Of a DNA stretch of 64,000 nt, positions 25,996-34,571 are shown piece after piece (the first letter of the stretch is position 1; every line of letters starts with the position of its first letter). The position numbers were made by a program, and so were the translations under genes. This stretch comes from Nannocystis punicea. Lineage in GTDB: Bacteria; Myxococcota_A; Polyangia; Nannocystales; Nannocystaceae. Location: positions 2,604,001-2,668,000 of the forward strand of contig NZ_CP114040.1 of assembly GCF_026965555.1 (NCBI RefSeq). Direction: 5' to 3'. The notes under the pieces were generated by a model. The model was not told the origin of the DNA and did not search any database. It was given only the letters and a program-made list of their open reading frames with translations.

Positions 25996-26406
25996 ATGTG
26001 GATCTTCCAAGCTGCCACGACCGCCCTCCAGACGGCGCTGTTCAGCGCCCTCGCCGTGTTCGCCGCGCCCGATGCGGTGACGGTCGAGCTCGACGAGGAA
26101 TTCCTGGTGGACGAGTCCGACGAAGCGGCGCGCGACGTCGACACTCTGGTCTTCTTCATTCAGGACAGTACGGGCCTCGACCTGATCGCCGACGGCGCGG
26201 TGAAGCTCGGTCAACGCGGCGACTTCGTGGTCCTCCGCGGTCCGAGCCAGATCGAGGTCAAGGTGTCGCAGGGGCCGCGCGACGGCGCGAAGACCGTCAG
26301 CTACATCATTCGCCGCATCGAGTACGGAGCGCTGTACCGCCTGACCAATAACGAGACGTCCGGCTGGGACATCGACATCGAGGTGCGCCTGATCGAGCCC
26401 GGATGA
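25996..26406 (+). CDS. Small exported hypothetical protein
   Basis: The product has 136 residues from ATG 25996. An N-terminal hydrophobic segment (MWIFQAATTALQTALFSALAVFAAPDAV) looks like a signal peptide with AAPDA cleavage. The mature part is an acidic beta-rich domain of ~110 residues (VELDEEFLVDESDEAARDVDTLVFFI) and ends DIDIEVRLIEPG. Starts at 25987 and 25990 are also in frame; I prefer 25996 because AAGGAG then lies nine bases upstream. No family is recognised. It converges on the next minus-strand gene. Confidence 0.6.
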   Translation: MWIFQAATTALQTALFSALAVFAAPDAVTVELDEEFLVDESDEAARDVDTLVFFIQDSTGLDLIADGAVKLGQRGDFVVLRGPSQIEVKVSQGPRDGAKTVSYIIRRIEYGALYRLTNNETSGWDIDIEVRLIEPG

Positions 26407-26434
26407 GCGAACGGCGGCGACGCGGGCGACGAGG

Positions 26435-26869
26435 TCATTCGTCCTCGTCGTCCTCGTCGTCGGCCGTCCACAAATAACCCGACTCACTGACGACCACCGC
26501 GTCGCGCATGGACTCTTCCGGGCCGAGCATGCGGGGCTGACCGCTGCCGCTCCACGGCGGCACGTCCGCGCCGTCGCGCCGGATCTGCAGCCGCTGCCGC
26601 GCGCCGTCCCGCTCGAACTCCAGCGCGAGCAGGTCGTCGGTGCATTCGGCCGTCACCAACCTCGTGCCGAGCAGGCTCGTCTCGATGCTGCGGAACCGAC
26701 GGCCGCTCGCCTCCAGCTCGGCCCGCTCGCGCTCGAAGAACTCCTCGCGGACGAGGTCGCCGTCGAGGGTGGCCCAGCTCGCCGCGGCCCACAGAGTGAC
26801 CACGAGCCAGCGGGGCTCGGGCGGCCGGCCGCCCGCGAGCTGCAGGCCGAGGAAGCCCGGGCCGCCCAT
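26435..26869 (-). CDS. Hypothetical protein, 5' end damaged or uncertain
   Basis: From the ATG at 26869 the product has 144 residues and ends in an acidic tail (TADDEDDEDE). Protein-like sequence continues upstream in the same frame for about 54 codons (SIIDCVEGDETADEDEYPLG, KIRPPRLFRDGGF), up to a TAA inside TTTTAAA near 27033. That stretch has no ATG, GTG or TTG. Either translation really starts at 26869, or a longer gene lost its 5' end at the AT-rich site. No signal peptide, no known motif, function unknown. Confidence 0.5.
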   Translation of the reverse strand: MGGPGFLGLQLAGGRPPEPRWLVVTLWAAASWATLDGDLVREEFFERERAELEASGRRFRSIETSLLGTRLVTAECTDDLLALEFERDGARQRLQIRRDGADVPPWSGSGQPRMLGPEESMRDAVVVSESGYLWTADDEDDEDE

Positions 26870-27280
26870 GCCGTAGGTGCCGAGGTGCGTCTCGACGGCG
26901 ACGACCTCGGCGCCGACCGGGTCGAAGCCGCCGTCGCGGAACAGCCGCGGCGGACGGATCTTCGTCGGCAGCCCCAGGGGGTACTCGTCCTCGTCGGCCG
27001 TCTCGTCGCCCTCGACGCAGTCGATGATGCTCTTTTAAAGGGTCATCGCCGAGCCTGGCCTGTGACGGAGAGGGATGGAGCGATCGTGCGGGGCATTGCG
27101 CGCGGGGCGGACGGTCGCTTCGACATGCGCGGACGATAGCACGGTCATCCGGGCGAGGACGCTCGACCCTGCGGCCACGGGCCGGGCGAGCATGAGACAC
27201 CCATCCCGCGCAGCAGCGACGTCTCATGCGGTGATTCTTCGTGGGAAGAAAGCTTTCGCGAGCGCCGCGATCGTGCGAAC

Positions 27281-27772
27281 GTGGCGGAGATGGACGAGCT
27301 CGCCGATCTTCGCGCGGCCCTCGACGCCGCGGAGGAGCGTCTCACCACGGACGAGTTCGCCGAACTTCCGGCCGCCGAGCGCGACGGCCGGACCATTCGC
27401 GTCGTCCTCACGCGCCGCTTTTTAAAAGCGGCCCGGCGCGCCCGGATCTGGCGTGGATCGGCGCTGGCGATCACCCTCAAGAACGCGCGCTACGGCTTCG
27501 ACCCGACGCGCGCGCGCAGCCTCGGCGGACGTGACGGCGTGTACTTGCTCGACCGGACGGTCGACAACTCGATGACGCGCAAGATCTACGGCCAGTTCCT
27601 CGACCGGCCGGACAGCGGGGTGGCCGAGGTCGCGAGGTTCCTCGCGGCCACGCCCGCCGAGCTGCAGGCGATACGGCTGGTCTCCCATCACCTGCGGCTC
27701 CTCGGCGTGCTGTACCGCGGTGCCTCGGCCGACTGGCTGGTGATCGTGGACTTCGACCGCCGCGCGTCGTGA
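27281..27772 (+). CDS. Hypothetical protein
   Basis: The product has 163 residues from a GTG at 27281 (ATG alternative at 27290). It is a soluble, basic-plus-acidic protein with an N-terminal helical region (DELADLRAALDAAEERLTTD) and a mixed C-terminal domain ending LLGVLYRGASADWLVIVDFD. An odd TTTTTAAAA palindrome (GCCGCTTTT/AAAAGCGGC) lies inside the frame at ~27416-27434, encoding RRFLKAARR. No family is recognised. The frame is supported by GC-rich third positions and by the lack of competing frames in its 3' half. Confidence 0.5.
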   Translation: MAEMDELADLRAALDAAEERLTTDEFAELPAAERDGRTIRVVLTRRFLKAARRARIWRGSALAITLKNARYGFDPTRARSLGGRDGVYLLDRTVDNSMTRKIYGQFLDRPDSGVAEVARFLAATPAELQAIRLVSHHLRLLGVLYRGASADWLVIVDFDRRAS

Positions 27773-27991
27773 GCGAGGCTGGACGACGGGGGGCCGGGGC
27801 GAGCCGGGCGCGGGGGCCGAGCCGGCCGCGGGGCCGGTGGAACGCCTGACCCGTTGGTTTTGCGGCGAAATCGGCGCAGGACGCGAGCCCTCAAAAAAAA
27901 TTCCGGAGCCTTGTCGATCCGGCTCGACGCCGTTCGTCGCCTGTACGAACCAACCACCGGCGCCGAGGCGCCGCCGAGAAAGGACACGACG

Positions 27992-28429
27992 ATGAAGGTC
28001 ATGGTGATCGTGAAGGCCACGAAGGACAGCGAAGCGGGCGTCATGCCGAGCGAGCAGATGCTGGCCGAGATGGGCAAGTTCAACGAGGAGCTGGTCAAGG
28101 CGGGCGTCATGCTCGCGGGCGACGGCCTGCATCCGAGCGCGAAGGGCAAGCGGATCCAGTTCTCGGGCGGCAAGCGAAACGTGGTCGACGGCCCGTTCGC
28201 CGAGACGAAGGAGCTGATCGCGGGTTACTGGATCTGGCAGGTCCGGTCGATGGACGAGGCGGTCGAGTGGGCCCGCCGCTGCCCCGACCCGATGCCGAAC
28301 GAGGACTCCGAGCTCGAGATCCGCCCGATCTTCGAGGCCGAGGACTTCGGCGCGGAGTTCACCCCCGAGCTCCGCGCGCAGGAGGACCGCCTCCGCGCCG
28401 AGCTCGAGCAGCGGCAGCAGAAGGCGTAG
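27992..28429 (+). CDS. YCII-related (DGPF) domain protein
   Basis: This 145-residue cytoplasmic protein has a YCII/DGPF ferredoxin-like fold. It starts MKVMVIVKATKDSEAG and contains the hallmark VVDGPFAETKELIAGYWIW (residues ~62-80) with the following helix SMDEAVEWARRCP. Proteins of this family are small dimers, often encoded near ECF sigma factors, and their reaction is not established. The C-terminal ~35 residues are a Glu/Arg-rich helical extension. The ATG at 27992 follows AAAGGA. No ECF sigma gene lies directly next to it here. Confidence 0.88.
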   Translation: MKVMVIVKATKDSEAGVMPSEQMLAEMGKFNEELVKAGVMLAGDGLHPSAKGKRIQFSGGKRNVVDGPFAETKELIAGYWIWQVRSMDEAVEWARRCPDPMPNEDSELEIRPIFEAEDFGAEFTPELRAQEDRLRAELEQRQQKA

Positions 28430-28629
28430 CGAACGCCGACAGAGCGCGGCCCCGACGTGCCACGGAGGCGCGTCCGGGGCCCTCGCGCTGCCGAGGGGCC
28501 CCGCTGCTGACCGCACGAGCGCCTCGCCAGCAGCGCAGTGTTGCCCCTGCGACACGGGATGCTCGCCGATCTCGAGGCGGCCGGTTCACATGGGCTGCGA
28601 ATGCGCGGTGCGCTGAGAGACAGGTACGA

Positions 28630-28657
28630 AAGGACAGGGCGATAGGGCCATGTCCTT
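28630..28657. repeat. Dispersed palindrome copy
   Basis: AAGGACAGGGC ... GCCATGTCCTT is an 11-bp stem with one mismatch around a 6-base loop (gatagg). It lies between two convergent genes. Confidence 0.7.
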
Positions 28658-28705
28658 CGGGGCATGAGAGCGAGGCTCGCGGTCGCTCGGGCGCGAGCAG
28701 CCGGC

Positions 28706-30355
28706 TCAATCGCCGGGCAGACCGAGGCACAAAAGGCCGCCGTTCTCGACGACGCCGAGCATCGCCACCGCCGAGTTGCCGTCGCCGATGTAGACCCGGC
28801 CGCGCGAGACCACCGGACTCGAGACCGCGCGGCCGGGGAGCTCGACGCGCTTCAGCACCGCGCCGGTCTTCGCGTGCACCGCGTAGAGCGCCCACACCGG
28901 CGGATCGCCAGGGGCCTTCTCCTCGCGCGGCGACTGGAAGTACAGCACGTCGTGGGCCACCGCCAGGCCGCCGACGATCTCGGAGCCCGGGCGGGACACG
29001 CTCCACGCGACGTCGCCGCCGTCGGGCGTGAGCGCCAGGACCTTGCCCTTGAACGCGGTGCTGCCGACCGGGCCGACGCGGTCGAGGCCGTGCTGATAGA
29101 CGAGGCCGTGGGCGGTCGCCCCGAGGTTCTGAAACCCGCCGAGGGCGCTGGCGGTGGCGAGGTGCTGGGTGCGGAGGACGAGCTCGCCCGTCTCGGCGTC
29201 GAGCACGTGGTAGGCGCCGGCCTTGTCGCCCGCGCCGACGACCTTGCCGATCCACGGCAGCTTGTAGAGCTTCGGCGAATCGCCGAAGTCGAGGTCGTAA
29301 TAGCGGTCCTCGGGGTCCGGGTTCGGCAGGCCCTCGACCCAGACATCGTCGGCGGTCGCCTGATACGACCAGCGGAGCTCGCCCGTCTGGGCGTCGAGGG
29401 CGACGATCGAATCGCTGTAGTCGCTGCCGCCGCCGTCCGGCCGCGGGGAGAAGTTCTGGCCGGTGCCGAAGTACACGGTGTCGGTGGTTTCGTCGTAGGT
29501 GGGCTGGCCCCACACGTCGGCGCCCGACGGGCCGTGGGTGAACGGCGCGAGCGAGGCGGGGAGCACCTGCTGCTCGCCGTCGGGGATGGTGCGAAACCGC
29601 CACTTCTCCGCGCCGGTGGCGACGTCGAATGCGGCGACCATGCCGCGAAACGTGCAACAGGAATAACCCTGCTGGGCCAGGATCAGGCCGTAGTTCTCGA
29701 TCGACGAGAAGCCGACGATCAGGGTGTCGCCGGCGAGCATCATCGAATTGCCGATCACGCCGCCGAGGTCGTGGCCGTCGACGTTCGGCCGGATCCACAC
29801 GGGCGCGCCGGTCTTGCGGTGCAGCGCGTACAGGTTGCCGTCCATGTCGCCGAAGAGGACGTAGGGCTTGTGGCGCGGGAGCACCGCGGCGCCGACGATC
29901 GGCGTGGCCACGGCCTCGATCGGCGAGCCGATCGGCGACGGCACGACCAGGGACGCGAGCAGCGGGTTCGGCTGCAGCGGCAGGTAGGTCCACAACATGT
30001 GGCCGTCGCGGTCGATGGCGTAGAACCGGCCGAGGTTCGAGCCGACGTAGACCCGATCGTCGAGGACGACCGGCGAGGCGTGGATCGGCCCGACCTCGTG
30101 GCCGGCGTCGGCGGCGTCGAACCGCCACTTCACCTTGAGCGCGCCGACGGTGCTCGGGCGCAGCAGGGTCTCACCGTCGTTGTAGCCGCTGCCGCGCGCG
30201 TCGTGGAGGGCCATCGGCCAGTCCTTCTTCGCGGCCTGCGGTCCGTGAGGCCCCGAGGACCCCCGCAGCTCGGCCGGTTCCGCGTCCTCGCTACAGGCGG
30301 CAGACGCCATCATCGTGACCAGGACACCGAGCTTCGGGAATGTTCGTACATCCAT
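28706..30355 (-). CDS. PQQ-propeller lipoprotein, quinoprotein dehydrogenase-like
   Basis: The product has 549 residues. An N-terminal signal peptide with a Cys (MMASAAC) suggests lipid anchoring. Multiple PQQ-type blade motifs follow (DGHMLWTYLP, DGNLYALHRKTGAPVW, ATGAEKWRF, TGELRWSY, TGELVLRT), forming an eight-bladed propeller like quinoprotein alcohol or polyvinyl-alcohol dehydrogenases. The adjacent pair in GYSCCTFRG corresponds to the vicinal disulfide typical of PQQ dehydrogenases, which argues for an enzyme rather than a BamB-type scaffold. No CxxCH heme motif is present. It would act in the periplasm with an unknown alcohol substrate. ATG 30355 starts the signal peptide. Confidence 0.82.
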   Translation of the reverse strand: MDVRTFPKLGVLVTMMASAACSEDAEPAELRGSSGPHGPQAAKKDWPMALHDARGSGYNDGETLLRPSTVGALKVKWRFDAADAGHEVGPIHASPVVLDDRVYVGSNLGRFYAIDRDGHMLWTYLPLQPNPLLASLVVPSPIGSPIEAVATPIVGAAVLPRHKPYVLFGDMDGNLYALHRKTGAPVWIRPNVDGHDLGGVIGNSMMLAGDTLIVGFSSIENYGLILAQQGYSCCTFRGMVAAFDVATGAEKWRFRTIPDGEQQVLPASLAPFTHGPSGADVWGQPTYDETTDTVYFGTGQNFSPRPDGGGSDYSDSIVALDAQTGELRWSYQATADDVWVEGLPNPDPEDRYYDLDFGDSPKLYKLPWIGKVVGAGDKAGAYHVLDAETGELVLRTQHLATASALGGFQNLGATAHGLVYQHGLDRVGPVGSTAFKGKVLALTPDGGDVAWSVSRPGSEIVGGLAVAHDVLYFQSPREEKAPGDPPVWALYAVHAKTGAVLKRVELPGRAVSSPVVSRGRVYIGDGNSAVAMLGVVENGGLLCLGLPGD

Positions 30356-30937
30356 GACAACCCCAGGTGAAAACCCCCTGCGACGCACCACCGTGGCGCG
30401 TCACGACAATACCTCGAACGATCAGGATAGAATGGCGCCGACCGCCGCGCAAGCGGGTGGACGACAATGCGAGGACCTGCGTCCAGGTGCACCCGGGTGG
30501 CGCGACCTGTCGCAGCGTCGCTGGGACTGACTCGTGGTCGGCGCTGCGCGAGCGGAGGCACGACGATGACAGTGAACAGCTCTCGCAAATGCAAGGGACG
30601 CCGGCGACGACCGAGGGCGACGGGCCTCACCGTCGCCTCGCCGCGGCGCCTCGACATCGCCGCGTCGCGGCGCGGCGAACGGCGCTTCGCCTGCGAATGT
30701 CGGGACTCTCGCGGGGCCGGCCGAGCACCGACGATCCGCATGCGTCATTTTCGAGAGCCCGCCCCGACTGCCGCGCGGCGACGCCCATCGGGCCCTTCCC
30801 GAAGGTGGCTTCGATGTCCCATGGGATGTCCCATGGGACATGCCGGGCAGGCGCAGCGCGAGGCGGGCCTCGTCGGCGAAAAATGCGGGCAATTCAAGAC
30901 CCCGCGGCTGGCGCGGCGATTGCTCGAATCGTCGCAC
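30356..30937. other. Divergent intergenic region with double palindrome
   Basis: The 582-bp gap lies between divergent genes. Apart from the 30814-30841 palindromes I see no gene; open frames here are Arg-rich shadows. Confidence 0.5.
30814..30841. repeat. Duplicated perfect palindrome ATGTCCCATGGGACAT
   Basis: A 16-bp perfect palindrome at 30826-30841 is preceded directly by a 14-base partial copy (ATGTCCCATGGGAT, 30814-30827) sharing two bases. It belongs to the TGTCC/GGACA family and lies ~100 bp upstream of a start codon. Confidence 0.75.
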
Positions 30938-31918
30938 ATGGAACATCGCATTCATTCCCCACGAACGACAGACGCTGCGCTCGCCCTCTTCACCGCCGCG
31001 TTCGTCTGGGTCTCGTTGCCTGCGGACGCGCGGGCGGACACGTATACCAACATCACCCTCCCCGGCCCGAACACCGGCGAGATCCTCGACGGGCGGATCT
31101 ACCTGCCCGACCCGCTCCCGCCGAACCCGCCCGCGGTGATCATGATGCACGGGTGCAGCGGCATGTGGGAGGGCGACTATCCGGGCAACGGCGCCACTCG
31201 CGAGATCGAGCGCTGGGGGCTGGAGCTCGCGGCTCAGGGCTACGTCGCCCTCGCGATCGACAGCTACGAGGCGCGTCGCCCCAGCACCAAGACCTACGTG
31301 CAGTACCAGAATCAGTGCTCCATGGGCAGCCCGCTGCGGGTCGATCCGTACACCACCCGCGTCGCCGACATCGGCGCCGCGCTCGACTATCTGATCGACA
31401 CCCACGACGTCAACACCGACGGCGGGGTCGGCCTGCTCGGCTGGTCGCAGGGCGCCCAGGCCGTCCTGGTGGCGATGGCCAAGACGCCGCGGTACTCCAA
31501 CGTGCCCCACGCGACCGATCCGCCCTACGCGGCCGCGGTCGCGTTCTACCCCGGCTGCGGCGCGGCGCTCGGCTACAACTTCAACGTCGACGGGGGCTTC
31601 TGGCGGCCGGCGAATCCGATGCGACTGCACATGGGGGACGCCGACGAGACGGTCTCGTTCGACGATTGCGAGGCCCGCGTCGAGACCGCGCACGACGATT
31701 ACGGCAACACGCCCGGCACGGAGGACGAGCTGATCTGGGTCCCGTACGCGGGCATCGGTCACACCTTCGATCAGGCCTGCGATGGGGCGGAGTGCAGCGA
31801 GCCGTACCCCTTCGCGACCGCGAAGTGCGCGTCGGGCCCGACGACGTACAACTGCGCGCGGAAGGACGCGGACATCGACTCGCTCGACTTCTTCCTCACC
31901 GAGGTCGTCGGGGGCTGA
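30938..31918 (+). CDS. Exported dienelactone hydrolase-family protein
   Basis: The product has 326 residues. Residues 1-34 form a signal peptide (ALALFTAAFVWVSLPADARAD). The alpha/beta-hydrolase core has the oxyanion strand AVIMMHGCSGMWEG (~66-79), the nucleophile elbow LLGWSQGAQAV with Ser, acidic MGDADETVSFDD and His in GIGHTFDQAC. Dienelactone hydrolases usually use Cys; here Ser occupies the elbow, so esterase activity is more likely. Six or more Cys in the C-terminal half fit a disulfide-bonded exported enzyme. ATG 30938 is chosen for the signal peptide. It converges on the next gene with only 15 bp between stops. Confidence 0.82.
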   Translation: MEHRIHSPRTTDAALALFTAAFVWVSLPADARADTYTNITLPGPNTGEILDGRIYLPDPLPPNPPAVIMMHGCSGMWEGDYPGNGATREIERWGLELAAQGYVALAIDSYEARRPSTKTYVQYQNQCSMGSPLRVDPYTTRVADIGAALDYLIDTHDVNTDGGVGLLGWSQGAQAVLVAMAKTPRYSNVPHATDPPYAAAVAFYPGCGAALGYNFNVDGGFWRPANPMRLHMGDADETVSFDDCEARVETAHDDYGNTPGTEDELIWVPYAGIGHTFDQACDGAECSEPYPFATAKCASGPTTYNCARKDADIDSLDFFLTEVVGG

Positions 31919-31937
31919 GCCGCCGAGGCGCGCTCAG
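31915..31937. terminator. Hairpin overlapping two convergent stop codons
   Basis: CTGAGC-CGCC-GA-GGCG-c-GCTCAG pairs over 10 bp with one bulge. Both stop codons (TGA at 31916-31918, TCA at 31934-31936) fall in its arms. It has no U tract. Confidence 0.5.
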
Positions 31938-33256
31938 GGCGGGGTCAGGCACCACAGGGTCGAGAGGTCGATGCCGTTCTTGTAGGCGACGTAGGCCCCG
32001 GTCTGCGGCGCCACGCACTGCGAGGGCGCGTAGTAGAACGGGGTGCACAGCGAATCCAGCGGGCCGGGGCCGTCGTCGTCGTAGCAGTTGCCGGGCCGGC
32101 CGTCGCCGCCGCAGTAGAGCGCGTTCGGGTTGTCGAGGCAGGGCTCGCCGACCTCGGCCGGGTCGATGCCGCTCTGCTGCAGGAGCGCCTCGTCCATGCA
32201 GATGTTGTAGCCGCCGCCGCAGTGGGTCCCGGCCGGGCAGCCCGGAGCGTCGGAGAGGACGTCGCAGACGCGGTGGCACATGTCACCGTCGCCGAAGTCG
32301 GCGCAGCGCAGGCCGAGCTCACAATCGGAGTCCCAGTGCGTCGAATCGACGCGGGTGCAGGCCTCGCCCTCCTGCTTGGCCCCGCCGGTGACGCATTCGC
32401 CGTCGGTGCCGATGGCGATCGTCGGCATGCAGAACTGGTCGGCCGGGCAGGCTTCGGCCGCGTAGGGCGTGCACCCGTTCGGGCGCCGCACGTCGTACTC
32501 GACCTCCTCGATCCAGTAGCACGCGCCGTCGGCGAGCGGCTCGAACTGGCCGTCGCGGTTCGGGACCACCTCGCGCAGCTCGACGTGCCGCACGATCCCC
32601 GCGGTCTGGTGGGTCGACAGCAGCTCGACGATCTCGAGCTCGCCCGCGGCGGCGACGAAGGTCCTGGAGAAGGCGTCGCCGTCGAGGTCCTCCTCGTAGA
32701 TCGCCGCCGCGCTGCTGAGCGGCACGTAGGTCTTCACATAGTCGGGGATCGCGTGATTGGGGTCCGGATCGAGCTGGTGGACGCCGACGCCGAGAGCGCC
32801 GTCGAAGAGGATCCGCAGCAGGTCGTCGGCCTGGTCGCCCGACAGGCTCGCCGGCGCAGACGAACGAATCAGCGGGACCGGCGGGGCGCTGTCGTATTCG
32901 TGCTCCTGCTGGCTGACGAGCTCGAGGCCCGCGATCGGCAGGTCGACGCAATCCTCGGGCTTGAGCGAGCCGGTGGTCTCCTCGGTGTCGCCGGTCGTCT
33001 CGCCGGTGGAGGTCCCGGCGGTGGCGTCGGTCGTGGTCGACGCCTCCGCGGTGGTCGTGCCGTCGCTGCCGGCGTCGGTCGGGCTGACCGTGCCGGCGTC
33101 GCCGGTCGTCCCCGCGGTCTCGCTGCTCGCGCTCGTATCGGCCCAGGTCGTCTCGCCGGTCTCGCCGCCGCAGGCGACCAGCAGGGCGGCGCTGAATGTA
33201 AAGAGGAGGCCGACGCCGACGCGCGGCGTGAAGTATGGTGAAATTCCGCTCGACAT
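31934..33256 (-). CDS. Cys-rich myxobacterial lipoprotein
   Basis: The product has 440 residues. A signal peptide with lipobox (FSAALLVACGG) is followed by a Thr/Ser/Asp linker to ~residue 85. A beta-rich domain (ADDLLRILFDGALGVGVHQLD, YVKTYVPLSS) then precedes a Cys-rich C-terminal part with pairs such as CPADQFCMPT, CELGLRCADF and CPAGTHCGGGYNICM. It is typical of large outer-membrane lipoproteins in Nannocystis-like genomes; the ligand is unknown. ATG 33256 starts the signal peptide (33268 also possible). It converges with the hydrolase gene. Confidence 0.78.
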   Translation of the reverse strand: MSSGISPYFTPRVGVGLLFTFSAALLVACGGETGETTWADTSASSETAGTTGDAGTVSPTDAGSDGTTTAEASTTTDATAGTSTGETTGDTEETTGSLKPEDCVDLPIAGLELVSQQEHEYDSAPPVPLIRSSAPASLSGDQADDLLRILFDGALGVGVHQLDPDPNHAIPDYVKTYVPLSSAAAIYEEDLDGDAFSRTFVAAAGELEIVELLSTHQTAGIVRHVELREVVPNRDGQFEPLADGACYWIEEVEYDVRRPNGCTPYAAEACPADQFCMPTIAIGTDGECVTGGAKQEGEACTRVDSTHWDSDCELGLRCADFGDGDMCHRVCDVLSDAPGCPAGTHCGGGYNICMDEALLQQSGIDPAEVGEPCLDNPNALYCGGDGRPGNCYDDDGPGPLDSLCTPFYYAPSQCVAPQTGAYVAYKNGIDLSTLWCLTPP

Positions 33257-33764
33257 GCGGCGGACCATAGCGCCTCCGCGGCTCGAAATGGACGGGCGGC
33301 CGCGGAGCCCGCTCTGAGCGCGCGGACGAGGCGGTCGACGGGATTGGTACGAGCCAATGCGGGGCCGCAAATTGCAGCGAATGGCGGGATGACGAAGCGC
33401 TCTTGCAGCGGCGCTCGGGGCCGCAATGAATGATCAGGGGCCCACGAATCCCCCACGCCGAGGCTCGGCGCACGCCCGACGACCGCGCTCCATGGGCATG
33501 GTTCGATCCGCGTCGCGTCACGAGCGGCCCGGGCGACAGGCGCGCGAGGCCGCGCCATGCGTCCGTGTTCTCCATCACGCAGGCCGAAGTCGCCCGACGC
33601 AGCGGCGCGAGCGCCGTCTCTCGCACGCGCGCGAGGTCCCGCCATGGGCGTGGCGGCGAGCGTTCAGCACATCACCCGCCGCGCTGCAGCGGATTGGCCG
33701 CATTTCCGCGAGCGTGCGGTGACGGATCGCCGGACGGTCGGAGACGAGGGGGTGAGGAACTAAC
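33257..33764. other. Divergent gap, nothing recognised
   Basis: The 508-bp gap lies between divergent lipoprotein genes. Frames on both strands are shadow-like and I see no repeat or RNA gene. Confidence 0.4.
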
Positions 33765-34571
33765 ATGAACACTTATTCTTGCTCTCCCCGCATCCTTCTT
33801 GCCCTGATCGCCCTGACCGCCTGCGAGCTGCCGACCAAGCTCGGCGACCTGTCCGACTCCGGGACCGACGCGACGACCGGGACGACCGCGGCCACGACCG
33901 ACCCGACGGCGACCGACAGCGACACGAGCGCCGGCACCACGCTCGAGCCCGAACTGACCTCGACCACCGAGTTCGACCCGTCGGAGACGACGCTCGTCGA
34001 GACGAGCAACGCAGTGACCACGGCGTCGAGCGACACCGAGACGCCGGTGGTGTGCGACGGCCTCGACGAGGCCACCTGCGAGGCCGTGGACTTCTGCATG
34101 CGCCACTACGGCGTGGCCTTCGAGTTCCCCGGCTGCTCCCAGGGGCTGGTGTTCCTCGGCTGCACCGATCCGCAGGACTGCACCGACGACGAGATCATCC
34201 TCTGCAAGGACGGCACCGACGAGGTCTACAAGGTCGAGAGCGGCTGCGACCCGACGGGCTACAGCGAGTGCGAGCCGCCGACGATCGCGTTCTGCGACTC
34301 GTGCGAGTCGCTCACGGAGGCGGAGTGCCTCGACGAGCCGAGCGAGTGCCAGCCGCTCTACGGCGCCCCGCACGTCGAGGTCGACGGCGAGGTGTGCGCC
34401 GATTACCAGGACCAGGACTTCCTCCGCTGCGTCGCCAACGGTGGCGCTTGCCCGCCGTTCATCCCGGTGATCTGCGAGGACGGCTCACCCGAGCAGGCGT
34501 GGGACTCGCCGTCCGGCTGCGTCCCCGCCGGCTTCAGCGAGTGCGGCGAGGTCGTGCCTTCGTGCATGTGA
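33765..34571 (+). CDS. Cys-rich lipoprotein
   Basis: The product has 268 residues. A signal peptide with lipobox (LLALIALTACELP) is followed by a ~70-residue Thr/Asp/Ser linker, then a Cys-rich domain with repeating acidic-Cys patterns: CDGLDEATCEAVDFCMRHYG, CTDPQDCTDDEIILCKD and CDSCESLTEAECLDEPSEC. About 18 Cys could form disulfides. The two halves of the mature part look like a duplication (EATCEAVDFC..GVAFE versus EAECLDEPSEC..GAPHVE). A surface protein of unknown ligand. The ATG at 33765 is clear. It has a 780-bp gap downstream. Confidence 0.75.
   Translation: MNTYSCSPRILLALIALTACELPTKLGDLSDSGTDATTGTTAATTDPTATDSDTSAGTTLEPELTSTTEFDPSETTLVETSNAVTTASSDTETPVVCDGLDEATCEAVDFCMRHYGVAFEFPGCSQGLVFLGCTDPQDCTDDEIILCKDGTDEVYKVESGCDPTGYSECEPPTIAFCDSCESLTEAECLDEPSECQPLYGAPHVEVDGEVCADYQDQDFLRCVANGGACPPFIPVICEDGSPEQAWDSPSGCVPAGFSECGEVVPSCM

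Noticed and set aside
30467..30937. N-terminal extension of the dienelactone hydrolase
   Set aside because: The upstream in-frame stretch is Arg-rich, contains the palindromes and would bury the signal peptide, so the ATG at 30938 is used.
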